57,734 nucleotides of DNA from a virus. Of the stretch, positions 7,613-15,920 are shown in pieces. The translations under genes were made by a program, and so were the position numbers. How positions within the stretch are numbered: position 1 is the first letter of the stretch; the number at the start of each line of letters is the position of its first letter. The notes under the pieces are model-generated. The model did not search any database. It was not told where the DNA came from and was given only the letters and a program-made list of their open reading frames with translations. The DNA lies in IMG/VR virus record IMGVR_UViG_3300030107_006967, positions 1 to 57,734 of that record. The stretch is one strand, 5' to 3'.

Positions 7613-8356
7613 TCACCCAACAAGCTCTTGAAGTGCTGCTTCCACATCGTTTGATGGGGAGCTATACTTACTAGTCTCCTTGGAGTTCTCCTCCGCATCC
7701 AAGTCAGAATTCATCGCTTCGTCCAGAATAGCTGCCACATCTTCCGTGGTTTTTCTCTCAAAAAGAGTGTCAAAATCCGGGACGTTATCGATTAACTCCT
7801 GACAGTCTGTGTCGTCGGTTTCGCACAATGGCGATGACTTGCGACGGGGCGTCACAGAGGTGCGAGGATAAAGTTGACCGGGATCCTTGGCGTATTTCAA
7901 AACAAGGTCAACGCCTTCTTCAGAGTCCGTAATGTCTCCAAAGTCGGGATTTAAGACAAGGCTCAAGAGTTCTTGATAAACTGTCTTACTGTATCCCCAG
8001 ACACGGACACCTTCCTTTTCTTCGCCACGCACCATCACCGGAGAAAAGAAACGTTGTCGTGCGAAGAATTTCTTCGCCATATTGATGCTCTCTGTATCTC
8101 CCTGATTGAATAATTTTGTAGCGAAGTCGCACACAGGACACTCCTCTCCAAAATTTCTCTTTGGGCACAAGAAACCATTTTGCTTTCCCACATTGTAGTG
8201 GAAATGAAACTCTTTGAACGGGTCTCCGTCTTGAGATGGAAGAATTCGTACAGTATGTTCCCCCTCTGTGATTTTCCAAAAGTCAGATTTGCCACCTTTC
8301 CCATTGCCTTGGGCAGCAGCCAATTTTGCTTTCATTTTTTTAAGATCAATTGCCAT
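7613..8356 (-). CDS. 32: Single-stranded DNA-binding protein, T4 gp32-like
   Basis: 247 residues. Residues 1-25 are the basic cooperativity arm (LKKMKAKLAAAQGNGKGGKS). The zinc-binding OB-fold follows: FHFHYNVG, then C64, C73 and C76 in CPKRNFGEECPVCDF, matching the His-Cys3 zinc site of gp32. The C-terminal 50 residues are acidic (NSDLDAEENSKE) as in gp32, where they recruit replication and recombination partners. It has its own strong promoter at 8387-8415 and is followed at once by a terminator, fitting abundant expression. Confidence 0.88.
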   Translation of the reverse strand: MAIDLKKMKAKLAAAQGNGKGGKSDFWKITEGEHTVRILPSQDGDPFKEFHFHYNVGKQNGFLCPKRNFGEECPVCDFATKLFNQGDTESINMAKKFFARQRFFSPVMVRGEEKEGVRVWGYSKTVYQELLSLVLNPDFGDITDSEEGVDLVLKYAKDPGQLYPRTSVTPRRKSSPLCETDDTDCQELIDNVPDFDTLFERKTTEDVAAILDEAMNSDLDAEENSKETSKYSSPSNDVEAALQELVG

Positions 8357-8386
8357 TAGTTCTCCTTCATTAAAAGTTATGTGTGT

Positions 8387-8415
8387 ATTCTAAAACACTA
8401 TTTTTTGTTTGTCAA
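8387..8415 (-). promoter_or_regulatory. Strong sigma70-type promoter for the SSB gene
   Basis: TTGACA at 8415-8410, 17-base spacer, TAGAAT at 8392-8387, with an A-tract (AAAAAAAGTG) directly upstream of the -35 box. Confidence 0.8.
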
Positions 8416-8426
8416 CACTTTTTTTG

Positions 8427-9269
8427 TTATTGTATTTGGTTGCTTCTTGCTACGAAATAGGCATATTGCTGTTCATAATTGGTTGGGAAAACTCCATAAG
8501 ATATTCTGGCGTCCTCTGTTTGGGGCTTTTCTTTTATTTGATTTTTAATTTTACCAAGCAATTTTGTGTCCGTTTGCAATTGTTCTTCTGGAATTGCGTA
8601 ATAATAGGACTTTTCTTTCAAGTTATCCAGATTATAAAATGGGCTTTCTTCTCCCGTTGATGGATTTAGTATTCCAAAAGTTGCTATCCTAGAAGCCTCA
8701 TTTGGTTCAGAAAAAGTTCCGATAATCTTTTTCTGATTCTTGAACACGTTTATCATATGGATGGTAGAGACCATAACTTCATTCAAAAAATCATAATACC
8801 CCATAATGGGGGCTCCATCAATAATTTTTTCCAACATACCATTGTCAACAATATACATACTTTCAAAAACACCAGATCTGGAGTATTCTTGCAAAACATT
8901 AAAGCATATCCTTTCTTGCAAAGTTCTTATCTCAGATAAAGAGCTTAAATCAGGCTTTATGTAGAGAATGTTTATTTTTGTTTTTTTGTGCAAATATTCT
9001 AAAATCCTCAATGCTGCGCCTGACACAATCGATGCGCCGCAAACGACAAAAAGCGCCTCATCTTCTATATTATTGAGTCTTTTCGACAAGTCTGGAACTT
9101 TGTTTTCATATTCCTCCGGACTGCCGAACTCTGGCAACTCAATAAATCTGGAATTGTTGCCATTGGTGGGAATTTCGCAGTCGATTGTGTAGCCATTGTA
9201 TTGTGGGTATTTTAAAAATTCGCTGACTACATTATGCCCTGCGGATCCTAGTCCTATTATTGTGTACAT
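8427..9269 (-). CDS. Divergent tubulin/FtsZ-superfamily protein
   Basis: 280 residues. Features in FtsZ order: beta strand and glycine loop YTIIGLGSAGHN (residues 2-13); LFVVCGASIVSGAALRILEYL (73-93) in the place of the GGGTGTG signature strand and helix; INILYIKPD (99-107), like the V-T-K-P-F strand; MYIVDNGMLEKIID (138-151), like IVIPNDRLLEIVD; and a central-helix match YYDFLNEVMVSTIHMINVF (158-176). The GTP-binding GGGTGTG and the catalytic T7 loop are degenerate, so GTPase activity is doubtful. Phage tubulins (PhuZ, TubZ) move or centre DNA. Shorter than FtsZ. Its start overlaps the polymerase gene by 13 bases. By-eye fold call, not certain. Confidence 0.6.
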   Translation of the reverse strand: MYTIIGLGSAGHNVVSEFLKYPQYNGYTIDCEIPTNGNNSRFIELPEFGSPEEYENKVPDLSKRLNNIEDEALFVVCGASIVSGAALRILEYLHKKTKINILYIKPDLSSLSEIRTLQERICFNVLQEYSRSGVFESMYIVDNGMLEKIIDGAPIMGYYDFLNEVMVSTIHMINVFKNQKKIIGTFSEPNEASRIATFGILNPSTGEESPFYNLDNLKEKSYYYAIPEEQLQTDTKLLGKIKNQIKEKPQTEDARISYGVFPTNYEQQYAYFVARSNQIQ

Positions 9270-10447
9270 ATGCTTCTCATCTCCCCAAAGTTTTTCCCGA
9301 CGCTAACATTTGTCAAAAAAGTACCAAATGGCGTACTTGAAAACTCAGAAATAATATCGTTAATCATTCGCGTATCTCCCTTGCTAAAATCTATAACAAT
9401 ACTATCATGAATAACGAAAGCTATCCTAGATTCTGATTGTGAGAGAATTTTTTTAATTTTTGATGCGCGATCCATAATCAAATCACTACAAGTGCTTTGT
9501 ATTATATAATTCAAAGAATGGTACTCGTCGGATTGTATTTTTCTTTTATAAAAGTTTTTTACACACTTACCATCCCAGTAATTGCTTTTTACCTTTTCTC
9601 TATTATAGTGTTTGTCTAGAATTTTATCATAAGAATTAGGATTGTAAAGCCAAGAAAAAATATTCTTTTTTGCCTGATCGCGGGTAATAGAACTATTATA
9701 TAAATTCAGCACATTCCACGAATGTATATCTTGAGTTGGCTGTGGCATATCCAGCAATCCTATCAAAACCCTTAACTCCGCAGCATTATAATCTAATTCT
9801 AGAAAAAAATCATTATTCGGGTTAACAATAGATCTATATTTCTTGTCCATTGTCAAAATAGGAAATGAATATTTGTTTGTTGTTAATCGTCCGGTCTTTG
9901 TCCCGAAAGCGTTATAGCTTATGTAAGGATTTGATTTTTTGACTCTGCTGTGGAAGGCTCTTACCCTTGGATCTTCATAGTTCTTTTTAAGAAACTCCAT
10001 ATCTATATTCAATCTCTGGTGGGATATGTCTGTAGTTAAAGAAACTATACTTTTTAACAATTCATAATTTTCTGGCTTCTCATAAGTATCAAATACATGT
10101 TTTGTAATTTTGTTCTTTACATCGCAAAAGTCCCTAACAAATTGCTCTGGGAGTAGATCAAAAAAGCAATTTTGTTGCATATCTATTTTTGAAATATAAA
10201 ACGATTTATAAAAAGCCCTCATTTTGGACCAAACAAAGTCAAATTCTTCTTTGAATTGAGGAGGGCAAACTTCCTCTAGGCTTCTTCCAGAAACAAGTAT
10301 CTGCGCGTACTCCACTGGTCGGGGTTCCAAAAAGGAAGAATATGCCCAAGTTTTCGACAAATTATCGGGTATTTGATCATAAATAATGTGACCATCGATA
10401 TATATGCCCACACATTCTTTTTTTTCGTCTAACGCTTGGAATAACAT
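9257..10447 (-). CDS. Family A DNA polymerase lacking exonuclease domain
   Basis: 396 residues, far shorter than Pol I or T7 gp5. Palm and fingers motifs are present: TKTGRLTT (183-190), motif A LDYNAAELR (catalytic D219), motif B RDQAKKNIFSWLYN (256-269; Arg, Lys, Phe and Tyr aligned with R754, K758, F762 and Y766 of Pol I), SLNYIIQST and motif C IHDSIVI (H347, D348, with Ser in place of the usual Glu). About 140 N-terminal residues match no exonuclease motif, so proofreading must be absent or come from another protein. Phe at the 762 position is common in virulent phages. Ends overlapping the tubulin-like gene. Confidence 0.85.
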   Translation of the reverse strand: MLFQALDEKKECVGIYIDGHIIYDQIPDNLSKTWAYSSFLEPRPVEYAQILVSGRSLEEVCPPQFKEEFDFVWSKMRAFYKSFYISKIDMQQNCFFDLLPEQFVRDFCDVKNKITKHVFDTYEKPENYELLKSIVSLTTDISHQRLNIDMEFLKKNYEDPRVRAFHSRVKKSNPYISYNAFGTKTGRLTTNKYSFPILTMDKKYRSIVNPNNDFFLELDYNAAELRVLIGLLDMPQPTQDIHSWNVLNLYNSSITRDQAKKNIFSWLYNPNSYDKILDKHYNREKVKSNYWDGKCVKNFYKRKIQSDEYHSLNYIIQSTCSDLIMDRASKIKKILSQSESRIAFVIHDSIVIDFSKGDTRMINDIISEFSSTPFGTFLTNVSVGKNFGEMRSICTQ

Positions 10448-10448
10448 C

Positions 10449-11636
10449 CTAAACCCATGCTATTTGTTTTTTGACCTGATTGTTAATATACTCCAAAGTC
10501 ATATCAAAGTCAAGCTTTTCGTAAATCTCTTCGACTTTTAATATTTCTCTGTCAAGCATGCTGATTGGAGCGTTTACTTTCGTTTCTTTTAATTTTATTT
10601 TATAATACATTTTCAACCAAAACAAATCTTTAAATGCATTACAAAATTTATCGTAAGTTATCTTTGGGCGAGGTGATTCTCTGTACTTAGGCATCTTGTA
10701 AGGTGGACATTTTGAATATAGATCGTTATAGGTGATTTCTTGCAAAACAGTTGGGAAAGTGGAGGTGTATGCATCGTACATTTGGTACATATATCTTTTT
10801 AGGTTTTCTATATCAACCCTATAAGTTGGTATATAAGCTGTTTTAAAAACGTTGTCAACAGTGAGACCATACATAGACATATATTTTTCCATCGCTGGGG
10901 AGTTTAAGTTAGCTACGAGTCTCCAAGGAGCATTTTGATCAACTAAAAAGCCAAATTTCGCAGCAGACAACAAATAGAAATTGTAATTTGTACTCATTAC
11001 AATTTTTCGAAACGTCTCATCAACTTTTGAATAATCTTGTTTAAGCGTCTCCACACACAGCCCAGTGCTGGTCGGGTTGTAGTACTTCGACATTATCATT
11101 CCAGTTTTTGTAATAGGAATCACTCGATCTATATTCACATAAAAATCGTTAAAAAATATTTTAATGAAGTGCTTGGCATTAAAAAGTTCTTCCTCTTTGC
11201 CTCTAGCTAACAAAGTCTCTTTAACATAGATTTCATAAAGATCTTTAATGTTTTGATCGTAAAAAGTATGCGGACTAGACCATGCTTTTTTTGCATCCCA
11301 CCCAGAATTAATAAAGTCATCTGGTCTTACTTTTCTTGCTGCTTCGATTTTTATGTATCTTCGCATATCTTTAAATGCATCAGCTACAAAATTTAAACAC
11401 AAAATTGGCTCACCGTCTGGAGTTTGTATGTTTTTTAAAAAAGCCTCATCAACATTTACTACATTATTTTCGCCATCGATTTTTCCATAATATGCATTCT
11501 TGCCAGAATGAAAATTGTGATACATACTTTTTTTAGTAAAAATCCTATTATAGGCAGCGTCCAGCCTAAAAGCATTTTTAGGTCCTGCCGAATTGTCTTT
11601 ATCAAAAGTAATCTGTTTGTTTTTCTTGTATGCCAT
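10449..11636 (-). CDS. Unidentified 395-residue protein
   Basis: No family recognised. A soluble, Tyr/Phe/Lys-rich protein with no signal peptide, membrane segment or catalytic motif that I can see. Conserved-looking stretches are SGKNAYYGKIDGENN, DAPWRL-like NAPWRLVANLNSPAMEKYM and KFCNAFKDLFWLKMYYKIK. It lies 5 bases after the large baseplate-type gene and 1 base before the polymerase, so it is made from the same message as both; it could be a virion part or a replication accessory. The ribosome site (AGAG) is modest. Confidence 0.65.
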   Translation of the reverse strand: MAYKKNKQITFDKDNSAGPKNAFRLDAAYNRIFTKKSMYHNFHSGKNAYYGKIDGENNVVNVDEAFLKNIQTPDGEPILCLNFVADAFKDMRRYIKIEAARKVRPDDFINSGWDAKKAWSSPHTFYDQNIKDLYEIYVKETLLARGKEEELFNAKHFIKIFFNDFYVNIDRVIPITKTGMIMSKYYNPTSTGLCVETLKQDYSKVDETFRKIVMSTNYNFYLLSAAKFGFLVDQNAPWRLVANLNSPAMEKYMSMYGLTVDNVFKTAYIPTYRVDIENLKRYMYQMYDAYTSTFPTVLQEITYNDLYSKCPPYKMPKYRESPRPKITYDKFCNAFKDLFWLKMYYKIKLKETKVNAPISMLDREILKVEEIYEKLDFDMTLEYINNQVKKQIAWV

Positions 11637-11641
11637 AATCT

Positions 11642-14434
11642 CTATTCTCCATTTTGAGTGGGGAAATTGTGAATGGATGCCACGTCTGTTGAGGGCGTTC
11701 TAAATTCCAACTTTGTGCCTCTGCTAACCTGATCAGGTCTCGCTGAATCTATTATCTTTGCTGAAACAACCGTTTCCCAAGAGGGATAATAGCTATGGCT
11801 AACTTTCTCTATCATATAATAGCCGCCCAGCCCCATTAAGTTAGAAACACTCCCCTTGTCATACGGGGACCCAAGACCACTTATAGTTGGGTCCAAATAA
11901 AGACTCCTTCCAACAAACAATAGATTGTTCCCAACTAAATTTAAATTCACATTAAAAATCTGCCACAACTGCTGAAAGGGGTTGTTTTTGTCCACATTTC
12001 TTGCTACAGCTACAGATTGGTTAATTGATGCTTTTTCAAAAGAAAAAGACTTTAAAAGACCCCTATCCGCACCTATGAAGAAGTGCGGGATATGAGCCCG
12101 CAAATTCCTCTCATATCTGTTTCCATCAGTAGAGCCAATATGGACAAACTGATTCAACCTCTCTTCGTATAGCTTTTCATCGTAAACCACATAGTATTCA
12201 TAATGGTCCTTGGCGCTTTTGCCATAGAATGTACCACCACCTTTTCTCTCAAGTGTCGTTATGCCGCCAACGCCTTCCACATCGCTCAAGCCTCCGGGCA
12301 CTGCCACAAGCTGTTTGACCATCTGTGGCTTATAATCCTTGGCAACTTCTTCATTTCTCTTGACCCTAAGCATTGCGCTTAGAAATGATGTGACCAGATC
12401 TTTTAAAAAATCTATTAATGCTCGCATCTTTATATCTTTCTTTATGTAGTTGTTCTGAAAGAATTCAGAATACGACTCTAGCGAAATTGGCAAATGTGCT
12501 ATATTTAAAACATCTACGGGCATGCCTGCTGAAAACTGATAGCCCACTGTATCCAAAATAATCGCGAACTGATTAGCCGTAAGCTCTTCGTAAATGGTTG
12601 GATTTATTTCTATAATGGTCTCTATCAAGTCCCCAAAAAAGAAATATGATATGGTTCTCTGATGGGCAACTGGTACAGGTGGGACGGTGATATTCTTATC
12701 AGCCTCAGATGCTGCATCTTCTTTAAATGTTCCAAGCACAGCATCAACTTGATCTTGCGATAGCATAGGACCTTTATTGTTACCATTGCCAAGATCAAAA
12801 ACATCAGCTTGAATCTCGTGGATCATTTGGTTATCAGCCATATGTTGCATAATTGCGCCATACAAGGTGACCTTATCCAACAATCTAGTTGGGTACCCAA
12901 TTATAGTATCGGAGACTTCAGATCCCTCATCGGGTTCACTTTTCTCCATCTGCTTCCTCAGTCCAAATATATCGCTACTACCCGCAGTGAACCACTCGAC
13001 GTTAGCACTAGAATAGCTCATAGACGCATCTAATTTTCCTGTGGGGTCGAAAACTACATCATAGTCCACCAATTGTAGTCGAAACATCTCCTCCTGCTCT
13101 CGCAGAGCCGCCCTTAATTCGCTGTTAACCAACACACCGTTGCCGGACGGAACTTCGTATCCAACTTTTAAAACTATCTCATACGCTGACTTATCGTAAT
13201 CTTCTGAAGAGCTTGTATTGGCGAAGGCAAAAAGATCCACATATTTAAAGCCTTCCCTGTCCGTGACCAAGGTTTCTGCATTTTGAAACACAAACTCTAT
13301 TGTGCAGCCTATCAATGTCTCTGCGGTTGCCATATCCTGATTTTCGTAAACGAAACTAACATTCTTTATCCCAACATCATCACCCCTCTGGTGTCTATTG
13401 GCAAAAACATCCTTAATAAAATTAATAGAATCCGTGGTATATGGTATAAAAATTTCCTTTTCAATATTTCCCTTCTCATCTCTGTATATTTTAAAAAGCT
13501 GGATCTTGGGCATAAGGGATGAAACTTCCAACGTAGTCATTTCTAAAATTTTACGCAATGAAGTAGTTTTTATAGACTTCAGTCGATGCGGAGGCGTATG
13601 CAATGCCTCCGGGTCGGAGGTTCTGATGTAATTCTTTGGTGCGCCACGGAAAGAATAATAAGCGCCTGCCGCCAAGCTCATTTGACCTAAAGCACTCATC
13701 AATATCTGTTGGTCTGAGAATTTATAAGAAAATTTTCCCTCTAACTTGCCACCGATGATGACGGGAGTAAAATTCCCTATACCCCCTGTGCCTCCGGGGG
13801 TATCGCCAGCGGGGGTATCGCCTTCATTTATTGATCCTCTTCCTGCGCCGCCTTCTTCGCCTTCTCTTTCTCTTTCCTCTATTTCTTCTATTATTTCTGA
13901 TAATGGCTTTTCCTCATCTATTGGCAGGTCTGTCCCGAATGGATCGCCGGGAGGCAATAGGTCAATTATGGGAGCTTCGGTTCCCCCTGCTGGTACTGGC
14001 TCTTCGAATCCCAAGTCTTCTTCGCTAAAGCCACCTTCTGTCAGCAGCCATTGTTCAAAATCAGCCTGTAGGAGTTTAGCCTCCGGCTTTCTGGATGCGA
14101 GTGACGGAAAAGATCCTTTTATGGCTTGCCTATATGCAAAACCAAGAAATTCTTTTGGGGATGCGTTGGTTGTGAATTTTAACACACATATTCCATAATC
14201 ATACCCGAGATCGAGACCATCAATATCAAGTCTCCTGTCATCAATCATAGAGTATTGGTATTGCTCACCGTCTGGGAGTGTGACGATCCAGTTCATCGTG
14301 CGCATGTCTGGATGTCCACCTTCGACAACGTACTTGTTTTGCGATAAGGTTCCGAATTCTGTTTTTATAAGCTCAATAAGCTCCTGCTCAGTTAAGCCCT
14401 GTTGTGGCAAAGTCTCTTGGTCCTGTGTTGACAT
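11642..14434 (-). CDS. Large baseplate/tail structural protein (putative)
   Basis: 930 residues. Residues 1-110 form a mixed domain; 150-215 are a low-complexity Pro/Gly/Glu linker; from about 220 onward the sequence has beta-rich virion character, with SSLMPKIQLFKIYRDEKGN and a C-terminal YYMIEKVSHSYYPSWETVV segment like the last beta domain of gpD/gp27-type hub proteins (Y-x-V-x-x-V-x-H). Position after the gp53-like gene supports a baseplate role. Calling it the hub is an inference; a strand-rich C-terminus alone does not prove it. GGAG supports the start. Confidence 0.6.
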   Translation of the reverse strand: MSTQDQETLPQQGLTEQELIELIKTEFGTLSQNKYVVEGGHPDMRTMNWIVTLPDGEQYQYSMIDDRRLDIDGLDLGYDYGICVLKFTTNASPKEFLGFAYRQAIKGSFPSLASRKPEAKLLQADFEQWLLTEGGFSEEDLGFEEPVPAGGTEAPIIDLLPPGDPFGTDLPIDEEKPLSEIIEEIEEREREGEEGGAGRGSINEGDTPAGDTPGGTGGIGNFTPVIIGGKLEGKFSYKFSDQQILMSALGQMSLAAGAYYSFRGAPKNYIRTSDPEALHTPPHRLKSIKTTSLRKILEMTTLEVSSLMPKIQLFKIYRDEKGNIEKEIFIPYTTDSINFIKDVFANRHQRGDDVGIKNVSFVYENQDMATAETLIGCTIEFVFQNAETLVTDREGFKYVDLFAFANTSSSEDYDKSAYEIVLKVGYEVPSGNGVLVNSELRAALREQEEMFRLQLVDYDVVFDPTGKLDASMSYSSANVEWFTAGSSDIFGLRKQMEKSEPDEGSEVSDTIIGYPTRLLDKVTLYGAIMQHMADNQMIHEIQADVFDLGNGNNKGPMLSQDQVDAVLGTFKEDAASEADKNITVPPVPVAHQRTISYFFFGDLIETIIEINPTIYEELTANQFAIILDTVGYQFSAGMPVDVLNIAHLPISLESYSEFFQNNYIKKDIKMRALIDFLKDLVTSFLSAMLRVKRNEEVAKDYKPQMVKQLVAVPGGLSDVEGVGGITTLERKGGGTFYGKSAKDHYEYYVVYDEKLYEERLNQFVHIGSTDGNRYERNLRAHIPHFFIGADRGLLKSFSFEKASINQSVAVARNVDKNNPFQQLWQIFNVNLNLVGNNLLFVGRSLYLDPTISGLGSPYDKGSVSNLMGLGGYYMIEKVSHSYYPSWETVVSAKIIDSARPDQVSRGTKLEFRTPSTDVASIHNFPTQNGE

Positions 14435-14435
14435 T

Positions 14436-14774
14436 TTATACTCCGTAAAAACCCAAAACTCTCTCTATGGGGTGAGGTATATATATAATGCTACCAAACC
14501 TGACGTGTGCCTCTGTTGGGCGTTGATTAAAAAAAGCCACAACCCACCACAAAGAAGAGTCGCCATAGTTTTCAAATGCTAACTTATAATACATATCTCC
14601 ATAATGCCAGCGGTGTGCAACAATATCCAATTGAGACACTTGTGACTTAGTGGGATATCTTAAGTGTCTAGTGCCATATTGCTGTATTTGCTTGACGCCT
14701 CGATCCTCAAATATATATTCATACACCTGACTATTGTTTATAAATTTTTTTGTCCCTGCATATCTTGATGGCAT
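14436..14774 (-). CDS. 53: Baseplate wedge protein, T4 gp53-like (LysM-type)
   Basis: 112 residues. The C-terminal half reads DIVAHRWHYGDMYYKLAFEN, then YGDSSLWWVVAFFNQRP and GSIIYIPHP, the LysM-like pattern seen in T4 gp53 and related short baseplate proteins (D-x-x-A-x-R-x-Y-G-D, YGDPxLWW, G-x-x-I-x-IP). In T4 gp53 strengthens the wedge-hub ring. It is the first gene after a strong sigma70-type promoter (14793-14821). Confidence 0.75.
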   Translation of the reverse strand: MPSRYAGTKKFINNSQVYEYIFEDRGVKQIQQYGTRHLRYPTKSQVSQLDIVAHRWHYGDMYYKLAFENYGDSSLWWVVAFFNQRPTEAHVRFGSIIYIPHPIERVLGFYGV

Positions 14775-14792
14775 TTATTTATTCCTATATAG

Positions 14793-14821
14793 ATTATATC
14801 TAATTTTTATTTACTTGTTAA
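14793..14821 (-). promoter_or_regulatory. Sigma70-type promoter before gp53-like gene
   Basis: TTAACA at 14821-14816 (overlapping the stop codon of the upstream gene), 17-base spacer, TATAAT at 14798-14793. It could give early or middle transcription of the polymerase, tubulin-like and SSB genes downstream as well as the baseplate genes. Confidence 0.65.
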
Positions 14822-15903
14822 AAAGGCTCGACAGGAAACGTCTCCCTGTACTCTTCACCAGTCTCTGGGTCAATGCTTATGATTTCACCTTCTTCGAAGT
14901 CGTCATCGCCACCGCTGCCGCCGCCGCTATTTCCACCGCCAGAGCCGTCGCCGGGGACTAGAACATCTCCGGCTCCCGGATTTGGCTTAACCGAATCCTC
15001 TTCGCCGGGATCGATCCCATTGTCTGTTCCCCCGTCTTCAGTCTCTTCGTTTCCGTCTCCCGCCTGACCGTCGCCGGAGCCGCCAGAGCTTCCGGGAACG
15101 TCGCTTCCGGGTGGGGGAGTAGGAACAGGCATTGTGCTAAAGTCCCCATCTCCGCTACCGCCGGAACCGCCGCCGGTTCCGCCATCACCTCCGCCGCCAG
15201 CACCGCCACCGCCTCCAGTATCGGGTGCGGGGGTTTCTGGCTCGTCTGATGCTACGTTCCAACCCAAATCATAATCATGTAGAACGTGCAACGTGAATCC
15301 AACATTAATTATTTTAGGATATATATATTCTGTCGGTCCTCCCGTTCCAGCAAGTACTCCCTCATACGCTCCAAAATTAAAGTCTGGATTTATATTTAGT
15401 CCGTCCAACGAACCTATAAGATAATTTGAATAGTTGCCACCCAAAGCTTTACCGATACTCGATAATAATTGTACGTGTTGTATGGCAAAAAGAGGCGGAG
15501 ATGATATCACCCTATAGTTTTTTTGATGCTTTTTATAAGTCGGGTATAGCATTTGTGGAAAATGTTTTGTGACTATTCTATAGTTTGCTCTTGCTTCCTT
15601 AAAATCTGCCGCCACCACCTGAAGTTGCACAGTTAAAAGACGCGACGTATTAGCAAATACGTGTATTGGATCCATTCTTCCATACACTGGCTCTCGGGTC
15701 CAATTTGAACGATATACCTCGTTCAGCGACGTTAAGTAAGCAAAAAAACTTATATCTTTCTGACTTGGGATGTGAAAAATATTAAATAATTGTCCTTTCG
15801 ATTGTGCTATTTTTGCCGGATCAACATAGCTGCTTCGTTTAATATCGAACGTGTCAGGAGCCATTTTCCTGTCTGCTGGTTTTAGTCTTCTTTTTACTGC
15901 CAT
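14818..15903 (-). CDS. Tail/baseplate structural protein with Gly/Asp/Glu-rich C-terminal tail
   Basis: 361 residues. The first 210 residues form a folded domain with WTREPVYGRMDPI, LQVVAADFKEARANY, FPQMLYPTY and a final KIINVGFTLHVLHDYDLGW, a pattern I associate with myophage baseplate or tube-initiator proteins located after the tape measure. Residues 220-350 are low-complexity Gly/Ser/Asp/Glu/Pro and probably disordered. The tail is strongly acidic with repeats such as GGGGGAGGGGDGG. Good GGAGG site. Exact role not certain. Confidence 0.65.
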   Translation of the reverse strand: MAVKRRLKPADRKMAPDTFDIKRSSYVDPAKIAQSKGQLFNIFHIPSQKDISFFAYLTSLNEVYRSNWTREPVYGRMDPIHVFANTSRLLTVQLQVVAADFKEARANYRIVTKHFPQMLYPTYKKHQKNYRVISSPPLFAIQHVQLLSSIGKALGGNYSNYLIGSLDGLNINPDFNFGAYEGVLAGTGGPTEYIYPKIINVGFTLHVLHDYDLGWNVASDEPETPAPDTGGGGGAGGGGDGGTGGGSGGSGDGDFSTMPVPTPPPGSDVPGSSGGSGDGQAGDGNEETEDGGTDNGIDPGEEDSVKPNPGAGDVLVPGDGSGGGNSGGGSGGDDDFEEGEIISIDPETGEEYRETFPVEPF

Positions 15904-15920
15904 TTATTTTTCCTCCAACA

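Noticed and set aside
13746-14198. 150-codon plus-strand Pro/Ser-rich open frame
   Set aside because: Antisense to the Pro/Gly/Glu linker of the 930-residue baseplate protein; no ribosome site and no neighbours on the plus strand.
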